Source: Pelagibacteraceae bacterium AG-390-A23
Lineage (GTDB): Bacteria; Pseudomonadota; Alphaproteobacteria; Pelagibacterales; Pelagibacteraceae
Direction: 5' to 3'
Length of the DNA: 64,000 nt
NCBI GenBank assembly: GCA_003279775.1
Contig: QCGW01000002.1
Span: forward strand, 1 to 64,000
This document shows, piece by piece, positions 42,672 through 53,301 of this stretch. Each line of letters starts with the position of its first letter. Positions within the stretch are counted from its first letter, which is position 1. The translations under genes and the position numbers were made by a program. Below the pieces are notes generated by a model. The model did not search any database. It worked only from the letters and a program-made list of their open reading frames with translations, and had not been told where the DNA came from.

Positions 42672-43298
42672 ATGAATCAAAAAAACTCTTTAGGTCTTAA
42701 TAGTTGCTTTCTTGATATAGATGATCCAATTCATTTATTTCATGAATGGATGGAGGAAGCAAAGAAAACTGAGCCAAATGATCCAAACGCTGTTGCTTTG
42801 GCCACATCAGATAAAAACAACATTCCTTCAGTTAGAATGGTTTTACTTAAAGATTTCAACAAAGATGGATTTGTATTTTATACAAATTTAAATAGTCAAA
42901 AGGGAAATGAATTAAAAGACAATCGTCATGCTGCGATGTGTTTCCATTGGAAAAGCCTCCTAAGACAAATAAGAATTAGTGGAAAGGTATCATTAGTTTC
43001 TGATCAGGTAGCAGATGAATATTATTCATCTAGAGCGTATGAAAGTCGAATAGGAGCGTGGGCTTCTAAGCAAAGTGAAGAATTAAATTCGCGAGAACAA
43101 TTGTTAAAATCTATACAAGATTACAAAAAAAAATATAGCAACAAATCAGATGTACCAAGACCAAGTCACTGGTCTGGATGGATTTTATCTCCAGATAGTA
43201 TTGAATTTTGGCTAGATGGTGAGAACAGAATCCATGAGAGATTAAAATATAATAAAGTTAACTCCGGGAAGTGGATAAAGTCTTTATTAAGTCCTTAA
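42672..43298 (+). CDS. pdxH: Pyridoxamine 5'-phosphate oxidase
   Basis: PSVRMVLLKDFNKDGFVFYTNLNSQKGNEL; RPSHWSGWILSPDSIEFW. Confidence 0.94.
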   Translation: MNQKNSLGLNSCFLDIDDPIHLFHEWMEEAKKTEPNDPNAVALATSDKNNIPSVRMVLLKDFNKDGFVFYTNLNSQKGNELKDNRHAAMCFHWKSLLRQIRISGKVSLVSDQVADEYYSSRAYESRIGAWASKQSEELNSREQLLKSIQDYKKKYSNKSDVPRPSHWSGWILSPDSIEFWLDGENRIHERLKYNKVNSGKWIKSLLSP

Positions 43299-44308
43299 AA
43301 GTTTCTTGATAAACTAAATGATGTTAATCTTTTAAGAATATTTTTTTCTTCAGAGTCTTTAAATACACTTAAAGAATTTGAGGCTAAATTTATATAGTGC
43401 TGTGCTTTTTGATAGCATTCATGAATTATTTTATATTTATTTATAAGAGCAATGATTTCATTAAAGTCATCTTTTGTTCTTAACTCTTTTTTAAACATAT
43501 TTGATAAAATTTTTTTTTCATCATTTCCTAATTTTTGAAAAAGTAAAATTATTGGTAAGGTAATTTTTCCTTCAAAAAAATCTTGACCAATTTTTTTACC
43601 AAATAGTTTGAGCTCAGCATTATAGTCTAGTGTGTCGTCTGCTATTTGAAAAGTTAATCCCAAGTTTCTTCCATAAAATTCTAAAGCATCTTTTTCTTTA
43701 TTTTCTGCATCAGATAAAATTGCACCAACTTTAGTTGCTGCTGCAAATAACTCAGCAGTTTTAGCTGAGATTATTTTTAAATATGTTTCTTCCAGCATAT
43801 CAACTTCACCTTTGTGTTGAAGTTGTAGAACTTCTCCTTGAGCAATTTTAGATGAAGTGGACGATAATAATTTTAAAACTTCTAGGTTTCCGTCTTCTAC
43901 CATCATTTCAAAACATCTACTTAACAGATAATCTCCTATTAAAACTGACGAATGATTATCCCAAACTTTGTTTAAAGTTTCTTTACCTCTTCTAACAGTG
44001 CCTTCATCAATTACATCATCATGCATCAACGTTGCGCTGTGAATTAATTCAACACACGCAGCTAAATTTATATCCCTAGAGCCTTTAGAGTAACCGCATA
44101 ATTTCGCACTACCCAATGTTAGTAAAGCTCTTAGTCTTTTTCCTCCAGTTTCTATGTGATAATCTGTCATTTTTTGAACCAGCTGTACGTCACTAGATAA
44201 TTTTGATTTTATTTTTTCTTCGGTTAAAACTAGTTTTTCTTCAACCGAGTCTTTAAGCTGAAAATATGAATCATTTATCTGCTTTTTAAGCTGTACAACT
44301 GTTCCCAT
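43295..44308 (-). CDS. ispB: Polyprenyl (octaprenyl) diphosphate synthase
   Basis: ATLMHDDVIDEGTVRRGKETLNKVWDNHSSVLIGDYLLSRCFEMM; LTFQIADDTLDY. Confidence 0.92.
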   Translation of the reverse strand: MGTVVQLKKQINDSYFQLKDSVEEKLVLTEEKIKSKLSSDVQLVQKMTDYHIETGGKRLRALLTLGSAKLCGYSKGSRDINLAACVELIHSATLMHDDVIDEGTVRRGKETLNKVWDNHSSVLIGDYLLSRCFEMMVEDGNLEVLKLLSSTSSKIAQGEVLQLQHKGEVDMLEETYLKIISAKTAELFAAATKVGAILSDAENKEKDALEFYGRNLGLTFQIADDTLDYNAELKLFGKKIGQDFFEGKITLPIILLFQKLGNDEKKILSNMFKKELRTKDDFNEIIALINKYKIIHECYQKAQHYINLASNSLSVFKDSEEKNILKRLTSFSLSRNF

Positions 44309-44422
44309 AGAATTTTTAAATTAGTATAATTTGTTCATATATATTACTTATCAATTGACGCACCAGTTTCTTCAATTATAAGTAGTCTTTATATTCAATA
44401 AATAATTCTATAAGACTTACCT

Positions 44423-45229
44423 ATGTTCTCTTTTTTTAAAAAGAAAAAAATTGTTGCTCACTTAAAATTAAGTGGAGTTATTGGTAATGCAGGAAAATTT
44501 AAACAAGGTATTGATTTTGCAGGTCAAGAAGAACTAATTAAAAAGGCTTTTTCTCTGAAAAAAGCGGTATGTGTTGCTATATCAATCAATTCTCCAGGAG
44601 GATCACCAGTCCAATCTCATTTAATCTACAGTTTTATTAGACAACAAGCAAAAAAACACAAAAAAAAAGTTATTGTATTCGCTGAAGACGTAGCAGCTTC
44701 TGGAGGCTATTTGATTTCTTGTGCTGGGGACGAAATTTATGCAAATTCAAGTTCAATAATTGGATCTATAGGAGTGATATATTCTTCTTTTGGATTTACA
44801 GAGTTGATAAAAAAAATTGGGGTTGAAAGAAGAGTTCATACTGCTGGCAAAAACAAAAGCACACTTGATCCATTTTTAGAAGAAAAAAACGAGGATATTG
44901 AAAGATTAAAAAATATTCAATTAGATCTTCATAAAGACTTTATAGATGTTGTTGAAAAAAGTAGAGGATCAAAGTTAAACAAATCTGATGTAGAACTTTT
45001 TTCAGGTGAGTTTTGGTCAGGTAGTAAAGCAAAAAATTTAGGATTGATTGACGGAATAGGTAACGCACATGAAATATTAAAAGATAAATTTGGTGAGGAT
45101 GTAATTATTAAAAAATTTGAAAAATCAAAAGGATGGTTAAGTCAAAAACTTTCTACATCCAGCAATCAAGTAGATCAAATAGCAAGTATTTTAGATGAAA
45201 GATCAATTTGGCAAAGATATGGTTTCTAA
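44423..45229 (+). CDS. S49 family signal peptide peptidase (SppA/SohB-like)
   Basis: [48 protein letters not shown]. Confidence 0.92.
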   Translation: MFSFFKKKKIVAHLKLSGVIGNAGKFKQGIDFAGQEELIKKAFSLKKAVCVAISINSPGGSPVQSHLIYSFIRQQAKKHKKKVIVFAEDVAASGGYLISCAGDEIYANSSSIIGSIGVIYSSFGFTELIKKIGVERRVHTAGKNKSTLDPFLEEKNEDIERLKNIQLDLHKDFIDVVEKSRGSKLNKSDVELFSGEFWSGSKAKNLGLIDGIGNAHEILKDKFGEDVIIKKFEKSKGWLSQKLSTSSNQVDQIASILDERSIWQRYGF

Positions 45230-46100
45230 AGCAAAAAAAGAAAAAAAAAAAATTCAAACATTCCAAGATACAATTTTAAATCTTCAGAAATTTTGGAGTA
45301 AAAAGGGATGTATTATTCTTCAGCCTTACGATATGGAGGTTGGTGCAGGAACTTTTCATCCAGCTACCACACTAAGATCACTTGGAAATAAACCATGGAA
45401 AGCGGCTTATGTACAACCATCAAGAAGACCCACAGATGGAAGATATGGAGATAATCCAAACAGGTTACAACACTATTATCAATTTCAAGTTTTAATCAAA
45501 CCTTCCCCTGAAAATATAAAAAAACTTTATCTAAATAGTTTATCTACTATAGGAATAGATCATAATGATCATGATATAAGGTTTGTTGAAGATGATTGGG
45601 AAAGTCCTACATTAGGTGCCGCAGGATTGGGATGGGAAGTATGGTGTGATGGAATGGAAATTACTCAATTCACCTATTTTCAACAAATGGCTGGATTTGA
45701 TTGTAAACCCGTATCAGTTGAAATTACCTATGGATTAGAAAGAATTTGTATGTTCACTCAAAAAGAAAAAAATGTTTATGATTTATTGTGGAATGATGAA
45801 GGTGTAAAATATCACGAAGTATTTCATCAAGCCGAAAAAGAATTTTCAGCATATAATTTTGAACACGCGAATGTAGAAACACTTTTAAAAATGTTTGAAA
45901 TGCACGAGTCTGAGGCAAAAGATTTGGTAGAAAAAAAAATTTCATTACCAGCATATGATCAATGTTTAAAAGCCAGTCATGTATTTAATATTTTAGATGC
46001 AAGAGGTGCAATCAGTGTTGCACAAAGAGCAGGTTATATTGCTAGAATAAGAGATATTACAAAATCTGCAGCAGGAGTTTGGTTAGATAGTCAAAAATAA
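45219..46100 (+). CDS. glyQ: Glycine-tRNA ligase alpha subunit (ORF track start 45195)
   Basis: [32 protein letters not shown]; internal ATG at 45219 reduces the overlap with the upstream gene. Confidence 0.94.
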   Translation: MVSKAKKEKKKIQTFQDTILNLQKFWSKKGCIILQPYDMEVGAGTFHPATTLRSLGNKPWKAAYVQPSRRPTDGRYGDNPNRLQHYYQFQVLIKPSPENIKKLYLNSLSTIGIDHNDHDIRFVEDDWESPTLGAAGLGWEVWCDGMEITQFTYFQQMAGFDCKPVSVEITYGLERICMFTQKEKNVYDLLWNDEGVKYHEVFHQAEKEFSAYNFEHANVETLLKMFEMHESEAKDLVEKKISLPAYDQCLKASHVFNILDARGAISVAQRAGYIARIRDITKSAAGVWLDSQK

Positions 46101-48166
46101 TGTCAGAGTTTTTTTTAGAATTATTTAGTGAAGAAATACCCTCAAATCTTCAACAAAATTTAAGAGAAGATCTACTTAAAAGTTTTAATGATTTTTTTTT
46201 AGAAAAATCAATTTTATTTAAAAAAAATTCATCATACTCAACACCAAACAGACTAGTGGTATTGTTTGAAGGAGTTCAAAAAAATGTTGTACTAAAATCT
46301 GAGGAGATTAAAGGTCCAAATATCAAGTCACCAGAGGTAGCACTAGAGGGGTTTGTTAGGTCAAATAAAATCGTTAAAAAGGATCTCTTCCAAAAGAAAA
46401 CTGACAAAGGAGAATTTTATTTTTTCAAGACAAAATCAAAAAAATTGCACACACATGAATTGCTAGAGGAATTTATCCCAATATTATTAAGTAAAATTCA
46501 ATGGAAAAAATCAATGTATTGGGGAACCTTTGACCTAAATTGGGGGAGACCGTTAAAATCAATTCTAGCTGTATTTGATAAAAAAAAATTAAATTTTAAT
46601 TTTCATCACTTAACATCTTCTAACTCAACTTTTATTGATAAAGAATTTGAGGAAAATAAAAAGTCATTCTTAGAATTTAAAAATTATAAAAGTTTTTTTA
46701 AAAAAATCGATATTATCGTTGATCACAACGAAAGAAAAAAGTTAATAGAAAAAAAATTCAACAATATATTAAAAAATAAAAATATTAAGATTCAACATAA
46801 TCCTAGATTACTTAATGAGGTTGTAGATTTAACAGATCAACCAAATATTCTTCTTTGTGAATTTGATAAGAAATTTTTAAATATTCCAAAAGAAATATTA
46901 ATTATTACCATGCAATACCATCAAAAATATTTTCCTATATTTGATAATAAAGATAATATTACCAATGAGTTTTTAGTGGTTGCAAACAAAAAAGATAAAA
47001 AGGGATTAATTAAATTAGGAAATGAAAGAGTGGTTGAAGCAAGATTAAATGATGCAGAATTTTTTTGGAAAAAAGATAAATCTCAAAATATGGTTAAAAA
47101 AGTTACTGATTTAAAATCAATGAATTATTTTAAAGGATTAGGAAGTTATTTTGATAAAGCCCAAAGAATGAGAAAATTAGGTGGAATGATATCAGATGAA
47201 CTTTTAATCAGTAAAGAAAAAGTAGAATTATCAGCATCAATTTGTAAAGTTGATTTATTATCAGAACTAGTGGGTGAATTCCCAGAACTACAAGGTGTGA
47301 TGGGAGGTTATTTTGCTAACGCACAAGGTTTTGACAAAGATTTGGCTTTGGCCATAAGTGAGCAATATTTACCTACTGGTTCAGGTTCAAGAGTTCCAAA
47401 AAAACCATTTAGCATAGCCCTTTCTTTGGCTGATAAGATAGATACTTTAGTTGGTTTTTTTGGTTTAAATCAAAAACCAACAAGTTCGAAAGATCCGTAT
47501 GCTCTAAGAAGATTAGCATTGGGGGTAATAAGAATAATAGTTGAAAATAAAAAAGATTTTAAAATAAAAGATTTAATTAATTATTCTTTAAGTCTGTATT
47601 TAGATCAAGGTTTTGAAATTGATAAACAATCCCTACAAAATGAATTATCAGATTTTTTAATGGATAGATTAAAATATCACATGAAGGAAGAAAATATTAG
47701 AAATGATATAATTCAAGCATCAACTAGTTCTTTTAACTTAGATCAATCTGTTATTATTTTTAATAAAGCTAAACATTTAAATAAAATTATTAACAAATCA
47801 GATGGTTTAGATATTATTGCAAGCTATAAAAGAGCATCAAACATTTTAGACGGTGAATTAAAAAATGATAAAATAGAATTATCAAATACAACTGACCCTG
47901 GTATTTTTAAAACTGAGTTAGAAAAAAACCTATTTAAAAAAATTAGTGAATTAAGGAAATATTTTTCAAGCATTAATAAAGATGAAAATTATGTTCAAAC
48001 ATTGGACAATTTAGCTAGTGTTAAAAGAGAGGTTTTTGACTTTTTTGACAATGTAATTGTGAATGAAGATGATCCGGTTATAAAAAAGAATAGGCTGGAA
48101 CTAATTCAAATGATGTGTAAAACGTTCAACAATTATGTTAATTTTTCTCTAATCGACTCCCATTAA
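46100..48166 (+). CDS. glyS: Glycine-tRNA ligase beta subunit
   Basis: [61 protein letters not shown]. Confidence 0.95.
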   Translation: MSEFFLELFSEEIPSNLQQNLREDLLKSFNDFFLEKSILFKKNSSYSTPNRLVVLFEGVQKNVVLKSEEIKGPNIKSPEVALEGFVRSNKIVKKDLFQKKTDKGEFYFFKTKSKKLHTHELLEEFIPILLSKIQWKKSMYWGTFDLNWGRPLKSILAVFDKKKLNFNFHHLTSSNSTFIDKEFEENKKSFLEFKNYKSFFKKIDIIVDHNERKKLIEKKFNNILKNKNIKIQHNPRLLNEVVDLTDQPNILLCEFDKKFLNIPKEILIITMQYHQKYFPIFDNKDNITNEFLVVANKKDKKGLIKLGNERVVEARLNDAEFFWKKDKSQNMVKKVTDLKSMNYFKGLGSYFDKAQRMRKLGGMISDELLISKEKVELSASICKVDLLSELVGEFPELQGVMGGYFANAQGFDKDLALAISEQYLPTGSGSRVPKKPFSIALSLADKIDTLVGFFGLNQKPTSSKDPYALRRLALGVIRIIVENKKDFKIKDLINYSLSLYLDQGFEIDKQSLQNELSDFLMDRLKYHMKEENIRNDIIQASTSSFNLDQSVIIFNKAKHLNKIINKSDGLDIIASYKRASNILDGELKNDKIELSNTTDPGIFKTELEKNLFKKISELRKYFSSINKDENYVQTLDNLASVKREVFDFFDNVIVNEDDPVIKKNRLELIQMMCKTFNNYVNFSLIDSH

Positions 48167-50826
48167 TGAAAAAACTTATATTAAACTTTAATTCTAAGGA
48201 TAGTAAAAAAATTAAAAATCCTAAAACCTTTTTAGGTGGAAAAGGTGCTAACCTTTCTGAAATGGGAAGAATGGGTCTTCCAGTGCCTCCTGGTTTTACA
48301 ATATCTACAAAAGTTTGTGAAATTTTTTATAAGGATAAAAAAAAATTAAATAAAAATTTAATTTCTCAAATTAAAAAAGAATTAAAATTAATCGAAAAAG
48401 ATGTTTCTAAGAAATTTGGGGACTTAAAAAATCCACTTTTGTTATCTGTGCGGTCTGGCGCAAGAGTATCAATGCCAGGTATGATGGATACTATTCTAAA
48501 TCTGGGTCTGAACGACAAAACAGTTAAAGCTTTAGCAATTAAAACTTCAAATGGAAGATTTGCTAAAGACAGTTATAGAAGATTCATTCAAATGTACGGT
48601 AATGTGGTAATGGGTGTAGAAGGTTATCATTTTGAGGAATTAATTGAAAATTATAAACTTACTAAGGGTGTTTTGTTAGACACAGATTTAGATGAGAGTG
48701 ATTGGGATGGATTAATTGAAGATTTTAAAAGAACAGTAAGAGAAAAGGCAAAAAAAAATTTTCCTCAAGATGTTTATGAACAATTGCTAGGAGCAATAAG
48801 TGCAGTATTTTTATCTTGGGAAAGTAACAGAGCAAAAGTTTATAGAAAATTAAATCAAATCCCAGCCGAGTGGGGAACTGCCGTAAATGTTCAATCAATG
48901 GTTTTCGGAAATATGGGTGATGATTGTGCAACGGGAGTTGTATTTACAAGAAATCCATCAGATGGATCAAATGAAATGTATGGTGAGTATTTAATTAATG
49001 CGCAAGGCGAAGATGTTGTAGCTGGCACAAGGACTCCTCAATACATAACAAAAAAAGCTAGGAGAGAAGCTAAAGTAAAAGAATTATCAATGGAAGAATC
49101 TATGCCTAAAGTTTTTAAAGAACTTCAAAAAATTTTGAAAAGATTAGAGATTCATTACAAAGATATGCAAGACGTAGAGTTTACAGTTGAGAATAGTAAA
49201 CTATGGATGCTTCAAACAAGATCAGGAAAAAGAACAGCAAAATCAGCAGTCAAAATTGCAGTTGATATGGTTAAAGAAAAATTAATTTCTAAAAAGGAAG
49301 CCGTATTAAGAATTGACCCAAACTCTTTAGATACACTTTTGCATCCTACTTTGGATGAAAAAAGCTCAATTAATGTTATAGCAAATGGATTACCAGCATC
49401 ACCAGGTGCAGCCAGTGGTAAAGTTGTATTTACATCAGAAGAGGCCGAAAGATTAACCGCAATGATGCAAGATACAATTTTGGTCAGAGTAGAGACCTCC
49501 CCAGAAGATATACAGGGCATGCATGCAGCTAAAGGAATTTTGACTGCTAGAGGAGGAATGACCAGTCATGCGGCTGTTGTTGCAAGAGGCATGGGTAGAC
49601 CATGTGTATCAGGATCAAGTGAAATTGATATAAACTATGAAAATAAATCTTTTAAAACTTCTTCAATGGAGATTAAAGAAGGAGACGTAATAACTATTGA
49701 TGGATCAACTGGAAGAATTATTGCTGGAAGTGTTTCAACTGTGAAGCCAGAAATATCTGGTGATTTTTCAAAGTTAATGTCTTGGGCAGATAGCTTCAGA
49801 AAATTAAAAGTAAGAACAAATTCTGAGACCCCAAAAGATACAAAAACAGCAAAAGATTTTGGTGCAGAGGGTATTGGATTATGCAGAACTGAACATATGT
49901 TTTTTGATGAAGAACGAATTTTATCTGTAAGAGAAATGATATTATCTAAAACAAAAGAAGACAGAGCAATAGCTTTAAAAAAACTTTTACCACATCAAAG
50001 AAAAGATTTTATAGATATTTTTAAAATCATGAGTGGATTACCAGTCACAGTTAGATTGTTGGACCCACCATTACATGAATTTTTACCACGCACAGAAAAA
50101 GAAATTAATGAGGTTGCTAGTATAGTTAATCTCCCAGTTAAAGAGGTTGAGTCAAGAATTGAAGAGCTCCATGAGCAAAATCCTATGTTAGGTCATAGGG
50201 GATGTCGTCTAGGAATATCTTTTCCTGAAATTTATGAAATGCAATGCAAAGCAATATTCGAGGCTTTGGCTTACCTCAAAAAAAATAAAATTAAATCTGC
50301 ATTTCCTGAAATAATGATACCTTTAGTATCTACAGAGGCTGAAATTAAAATAATGAAAGAATTAGTAATTAGAACTGCTAGTCAAGTTCAACAAGAAAAT
50401 AAATTGAAAATAGAATTTTTAGTTGGAACGATGATTGAATTACCAAGAGCGGCAATAAAAGCAAAGGAGATTGCTAAGCATGCAGAATTCTTTAGTTTTG
50501 GAACAAATGATTTAACCCAAACTACTTTTGGAATTAGTAGGGATGATAGTGGTAAATTTCTAAATGATTATTTAGAAAACAAAATTTTTTCTGTTGATCC
50601 TTTCGTTTCAATAGATGAAGGAGTTTCAGATTTGGTTGAAATAGCAGTAGAAAATGGAAGAAAACAAAATAAAAATCTTAAATTAGGTATTTGTGGAGAG
50701 CATGGAGGAGATCCACATAGTATATCTTTTTGTTCTAAAGCAGGATTGAATTATGTTTCTTGTTCACCTTATAGAGTTCCTGTTGCAAGGTTGGCTGCTG
50801 CTCAAGCTGAAATTAAAAAAAATTAA
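48166..50826 (+). CDS. ppdK: Pyruvate, phosphate dikinase
   Basis: FLGGKGANLSEMGRMGLPVPPGFTIST; GILTARGGMTSHAAVVARGMGRPCVSG. Confidence 0.97.
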   Translation: MKKLILNFNSKDSKKIKNPKTFLGGKGANLSEMGRMGLPVPPGFTISTKVCEIFYKDKKKLNKNLISQIKKELKLIEKDVSKKFGDLKNPLLLSVRSGARVSMPGMMDTILNLGLNDKTVKALAIKTSNGRFAKDSYRRFIQMYGNVVMGVEGYHFEELIENYKLTKGVLLDTDLDESDWDGLIEDFKRTVREKAKKNFPQDVYEQLLGAISAVFLSWESNRAKVYRKLNQIPAEWGTAVNVQSMVFGNMGDDCATGVVFTRNPSDGSNEMYGEYLINAQGEDVVAGTRTPQYITKKARREAKVKELSMEESMPKVFKELQKILKRLEIHYKDMQDVEFTVENSKLWMLQTRSGKRTAKSAVKIAVDMVKEKLISKKEAVLRIDPNSLDTLLHPTLDEKSSINVIANGLPASPGAASGKVVFTSEEAERLTAMMQDTILVRVETSPEDIQGMHAAKGILTARGGMTSHAAVVARGMGRPCVSGSSEIDINYENKSFKTSSMEIKEGDVITIDGSTGRIIAGSVSTVKPEISGDFSKLMSWADSFRKLKVRTNSETPKDTKTAKDFGAEGIGLCRTEHMFFDEERILSVREMILSKTKEDRAIALKKLLPHQRKDFIDIFKIMSGLPVTVRLLDPPLHEFLPRTEKEINEVASIVNLPVKEVESRIEELHEQNPMLGHRGCRLGISFPEIYEMQCKAIFEALAYLKKNKIKSAFPEIMIPLVSTEAEIKIMKELVIRTASQVQQENKLKIEFLVGTMIELPRAAIKAKEIAKHAEFFSFGTNDLTQTTFGISRDDSGKFLNDYLENKIFSVDPFVSIDEGVSDLVEIAVENGRKQNKNLKLGICGEHGGDPHSISFCSKAGLNYVSCSPYRVPVARLAAAQAEIKKN

Positions 50827-50842
50827 ATTAAATATTAAATTG

Positions 50843-50858
50843 AGGGCGTTCTGTTGCC
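50843..50858 (+). repeat. tmRNA-3'-end direct repeat copy 1 (attachment-site-like)
   Basis: AGGGCGTTCTGTTGCC, 17 bp after ppdK stop; shares 15 bp GGGCGTTCTGTTGCC with three other copies. Confidence 0.85.
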
Positions 50859-50865
50859 AATAAAT

Positions 50866-51231
50866 TTATTTGTTGAGTTTAATTGGTTTACCGTGAGAAT
50901 TATTTTTTTTTGTACCCTCTGTTGCAAACCAAATTATAAGTGGAATTATTCCAATTATTGTAATAGCAATTAATTGCCACCAACCTGACTTACCAATATC
51001 ATGTAGACGTCTTGAACCCGCTGCTATAGACGGAAAAAAACATACTGCGATAGCGATCCAATACATCACCCCATTTCCAGAGGTATCACCCATCGAAGCA
51101 TCCCAGACACTTCCTCCAAATTCAACCATAGTTGCAAAAAGAAAAAACCACCAATACTCTGATCTTGATCCTCTTCCATTAAAGTTAAAGTAATTTGAAA
51201 AACAGTAGGAGATAGATTGGGTGAAATTCAT
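50866..51231 (-). CDS. DUF805 family membrane protein
   Basis: YFNFNGRGSRSEYWWFFLF; GSRRLHDIGKSGWWQLI...IPLIIWFATEGTKKNNSHG. Confidence 0.93.
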   Translation of the reverse strand: MNFTQSISYCFSNYFNFNGRGSRSEYWWFFLFATMVEFGGSVWDASMGDTSGNGVMYWIAIAVCFFPSIAAGSRRLHDIGKSGWWQLIAITIIGIIPLIIWFATEGTKKNNSHGKPIKLNK

Positions 51232-51291
51232 ATGTATAATTTAAACTAATTTTTATTAAATTACAACAAACCGGATTTTATAAAGTATTTC

Positions 51292-51319
51292 TAGGTGCCC
51301 TTAATCATAAGGACACCTA
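51292..51319 (-). terminator. Hairpin, probable terminator downstream of the 79 aa minus ORF
   Basis: TAGGTGCCCTT-aatcat-AAGGACACCTA inverted repeat with one mismatch; weak T-tract. Confidence 0.5.
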
Positions 51320-51325
51320 ATAAAG

Positions 51326-51565
51326 TTATCTTGAGAAAATACTTTTTATTAATCCTGTAAATAAAGCAAATCCAACATAAACTACCATGATTATTAATGG
51401 AATCGCAATCCACATTCCAATTGTACTTAACACACAAAAGTCTGCGACTGTAAAGTCAAAAGGAACTGGACAAGAGTTGACATTTATAACTCTTGCATGT
51501 GCATAGTTACCTACAGTTAAAAAATATAAAAACAAGATCCATTTGTTTATTTTTTTTTTAATCAT
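51326..51565 (-). CDS. Small secreted/membrane protein of unknown function
   Basis: 79 aa; signal-like N-terminus, short Cys-containing loop, C-terminal TM. Confidence 0.55.
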   Translation of the reverse strand: MIKKKINKWILFLYFLTVGNYAHARVINVNSCPVPFDFTVADFCVLSTIGMWIAIPLIIMVVYVGFALFTGLIKSIFSR

Positions 51566-51659
51566 GATTTCAATATAAGTTTTATTTTAATAATTACTTG
51601 TCCAAGATAAATTATAAATTTGGACAATACTTTTAAGAAAAAAATATTATATTTCGAGT

Positions 51660-51884
51660 ATGAATAAATATATAGATGCTTACAATAGTATGGGAAATTC
51701 AGGGTTTGAATTAATAGACTTTGTTTTTAAAGTTTGTGTAATAGTTCTAGTTGATTTGGCAAATTTAATAGGAATATCATATGAGGCGATAAACATTATT
51801 ATTTTTGTTTTTTTGCAACCAGCATTAATCTTATTATTTTTTATACTTTGGAGAAAAGAGCGAAGAAAAAATAAAGTAGTTTAA
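51660..51884 (+). CDS. Small membrane protein, paralogous at its C-terminus to 53302-53469
   Basis: 74 aa; NIIIFVFLQPALILLFFILWRKERRKNK; stop directly before repeat copy 2. Confidence 0.65.
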   Translation: MNKYIDAYNSMGNSGFELIDFVFKVCVIVLVDLANLIGISYEAINIIIFVFLQPALILLFFILWRKERRKNKVV

Positions 51885-51885
51885 A

Positions 51886-51902
51886 AGGGGCGTTCTGTTG
51901 CC
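51886..51902 (+). repeat. tmRNA-3'-end direct repeat copy 2
   Basis: AGGGGCGTTCTGTTGCC, identical to the corresponding part of the tmRNA gene. Confidence 0.88.
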
Positions 51903-51947
51903 CGGCATTAGATAAGAAAATAGCATATTTGCTCACTTAATCAAAAC

Positions 51948-52021
51948 ACTTCATTGCTAACTTCATTGTCAGAATGACTTATTTTCTTCTCAGTTTGCTT
52001 TTTACATCTAACACTTCGTTG
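51948..52021 (+). repeat. Three ACTTC(A/G)TTG short direct repeats upstream of the nuclease gene
   Basis: ACTTCATTG at 51948-51956 and 51960-51968, ACTTCGTTG at 52013-52021; GTCA-gaa-TGAC palindrome at 51968-51978. Confidence 0.6.
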
Positions 52022-52043
52022 TGAATTTGATTAGACTAAACAA

Positions 52044-53300
52044 ATGAGAAATTTATTTGATCAATACAATCAACCAGAGAATAAATTAACACATTCACTG
52101 GTATCCTGTCTTTACGAGGATAATCAATTATTAAATAGTTTTCTTAAAAGTTTTTGTACAAACTTCTTTAATCAAACATCCAAACTCTCTATTGAGCAAC
52201 AAACTGTACCAGGTGAATTTCATTCAACTGATGATGAAAATGAAAGAAAGGGTTTACCTGATGCAGTTATCTATGCTGAGGAACAATGTCTAATAATAGA
52301 GAGTAAAGTTTCTTCAACACTTACCAAAGACCAATTGATGAGACATGAGAAAACTGTAAGACGAAGAGGATTCAATAGTATTAGAGGAATTGGTATTGTG
52401 GTTGATTTATTACCAAATGTACGATTAGATAATTGGAAACAAATAACATGGAATCAAGTTTATAGTTGGGCATACAAACAAACGAAAAAATCTGAGTGGG
52501 CGAGAAAACTAATTGATTATTTTAATGTATTGGAAAACAATATGGTAGAAAATGAATATTTAAGAGAGGGTTCAATTACAGAATTTACTGGAATTCATTT
52601 TGATAATGAAAATCCATATTCATACAGAGAAGGTAAAAGACAATTAAAACTTTTAATTAATAAAGTAAAAAAAAATAGAACTTTAGATACTGATTTAAAT
52701 GCAGATCTAAATTCAAAAGGAAGAGGGGGCATAAAAAAAGGTAATGTGTGGGATTTCATTACATTTAAATCAAATAGTAAAACTCATTCGTTTACTGGAG
52801 CACCACATTTAACATTAGGGATTAGTCCAAAATATGTTGGTTGTGACTTAACAATTCCTTATAAAGTTCAAGGGATTGCAAAAAAGAATTTTTATAGTTT
52901 GTCGTGGGAAAAATTTAAGTCAATTTTTTATGAAATTGGATGTAATTATAAAGAAAATTTTGGAAACAGTGCAGGATTTAAACCTAGAATAGTATTAGCA
53001 CAAAGAAGGTATCCTAGTCAGAGTTCCCCAGCAATACATGACGCATTACTTGAGTTTGATATAAGAACTGCATTTAAAGATCTTTGTTCTGGTTTAAAAC
53101 CTACTCAAAAATATCAACAAGAATGGTTAAGATTAGTTTTTGATATTAACAATAACAAAAAATCTAACATTCAATTTCAAATAGGTGCTGCTTTTAACTA
53201 TGATCAGAAACACACTTTAATAAATAATAAAGATGCTGACCAAATAATGGTGAAGTCTTACTTATCTTGTAAACCACTAATAAAAGAACTTTTTAAATAA
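52044..53300 (+). CDS. PD-(D/E)XK nuclease superfamily-like protein of unknown specificity
   Basis: 418 aa; GLPDAVIYAEEQCLIIESKV fits the PD-...-ExK catalytic core; long C-terminal region not recognised. Confidence 0.65.
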   Translation: MRNLFDQYNQPENKLTHSLVSCLYEDNQLLNSFLKSFCTNFFNQTSKLSIEQQTVPGEFHSTDDENERKGLPDAVIYAEEQCLIIESKVSSTLTKDQLMRHEKTVRRRGFNSIRGIGIVVDLLPNVRLDNWKQITWNQVYSWAYKQTKKSEWARKLIDYFNVLENNMVENEYLREGSITEFTGIHFDNENPYSYREGKRQLKLLINKVKKNRTLDTDLNADLNSKGRGGIKKGNVWDFITFKSNSKTHSFTGAPHLTLGISPKYVGCDLTIPYKVQGIAKKNFYSLSWEKFKSIFYEIGCNYKENFGNSAGFKPRIVLAQRRYPSQSSPAIHDALLEFDIRTAFKDLCSGLKPTQKYQQEWLRLVFDINNNKKSNIQFQIGAAFNYDQKHTLINNKDADQIMVKSYLSCKPLIKELFK

Positions 53301-53301
53301 A

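Noticed and set aside
49212-49520. 102 aa minus-strand ORF inside ppdK
   Set aside because: Antisense shadow ORF
51326-51565. VirB2/TrbC-like pilin
   Set aside because: Size and topology are roughly compatible, but no convincing motif and no other conjugation genes nearby
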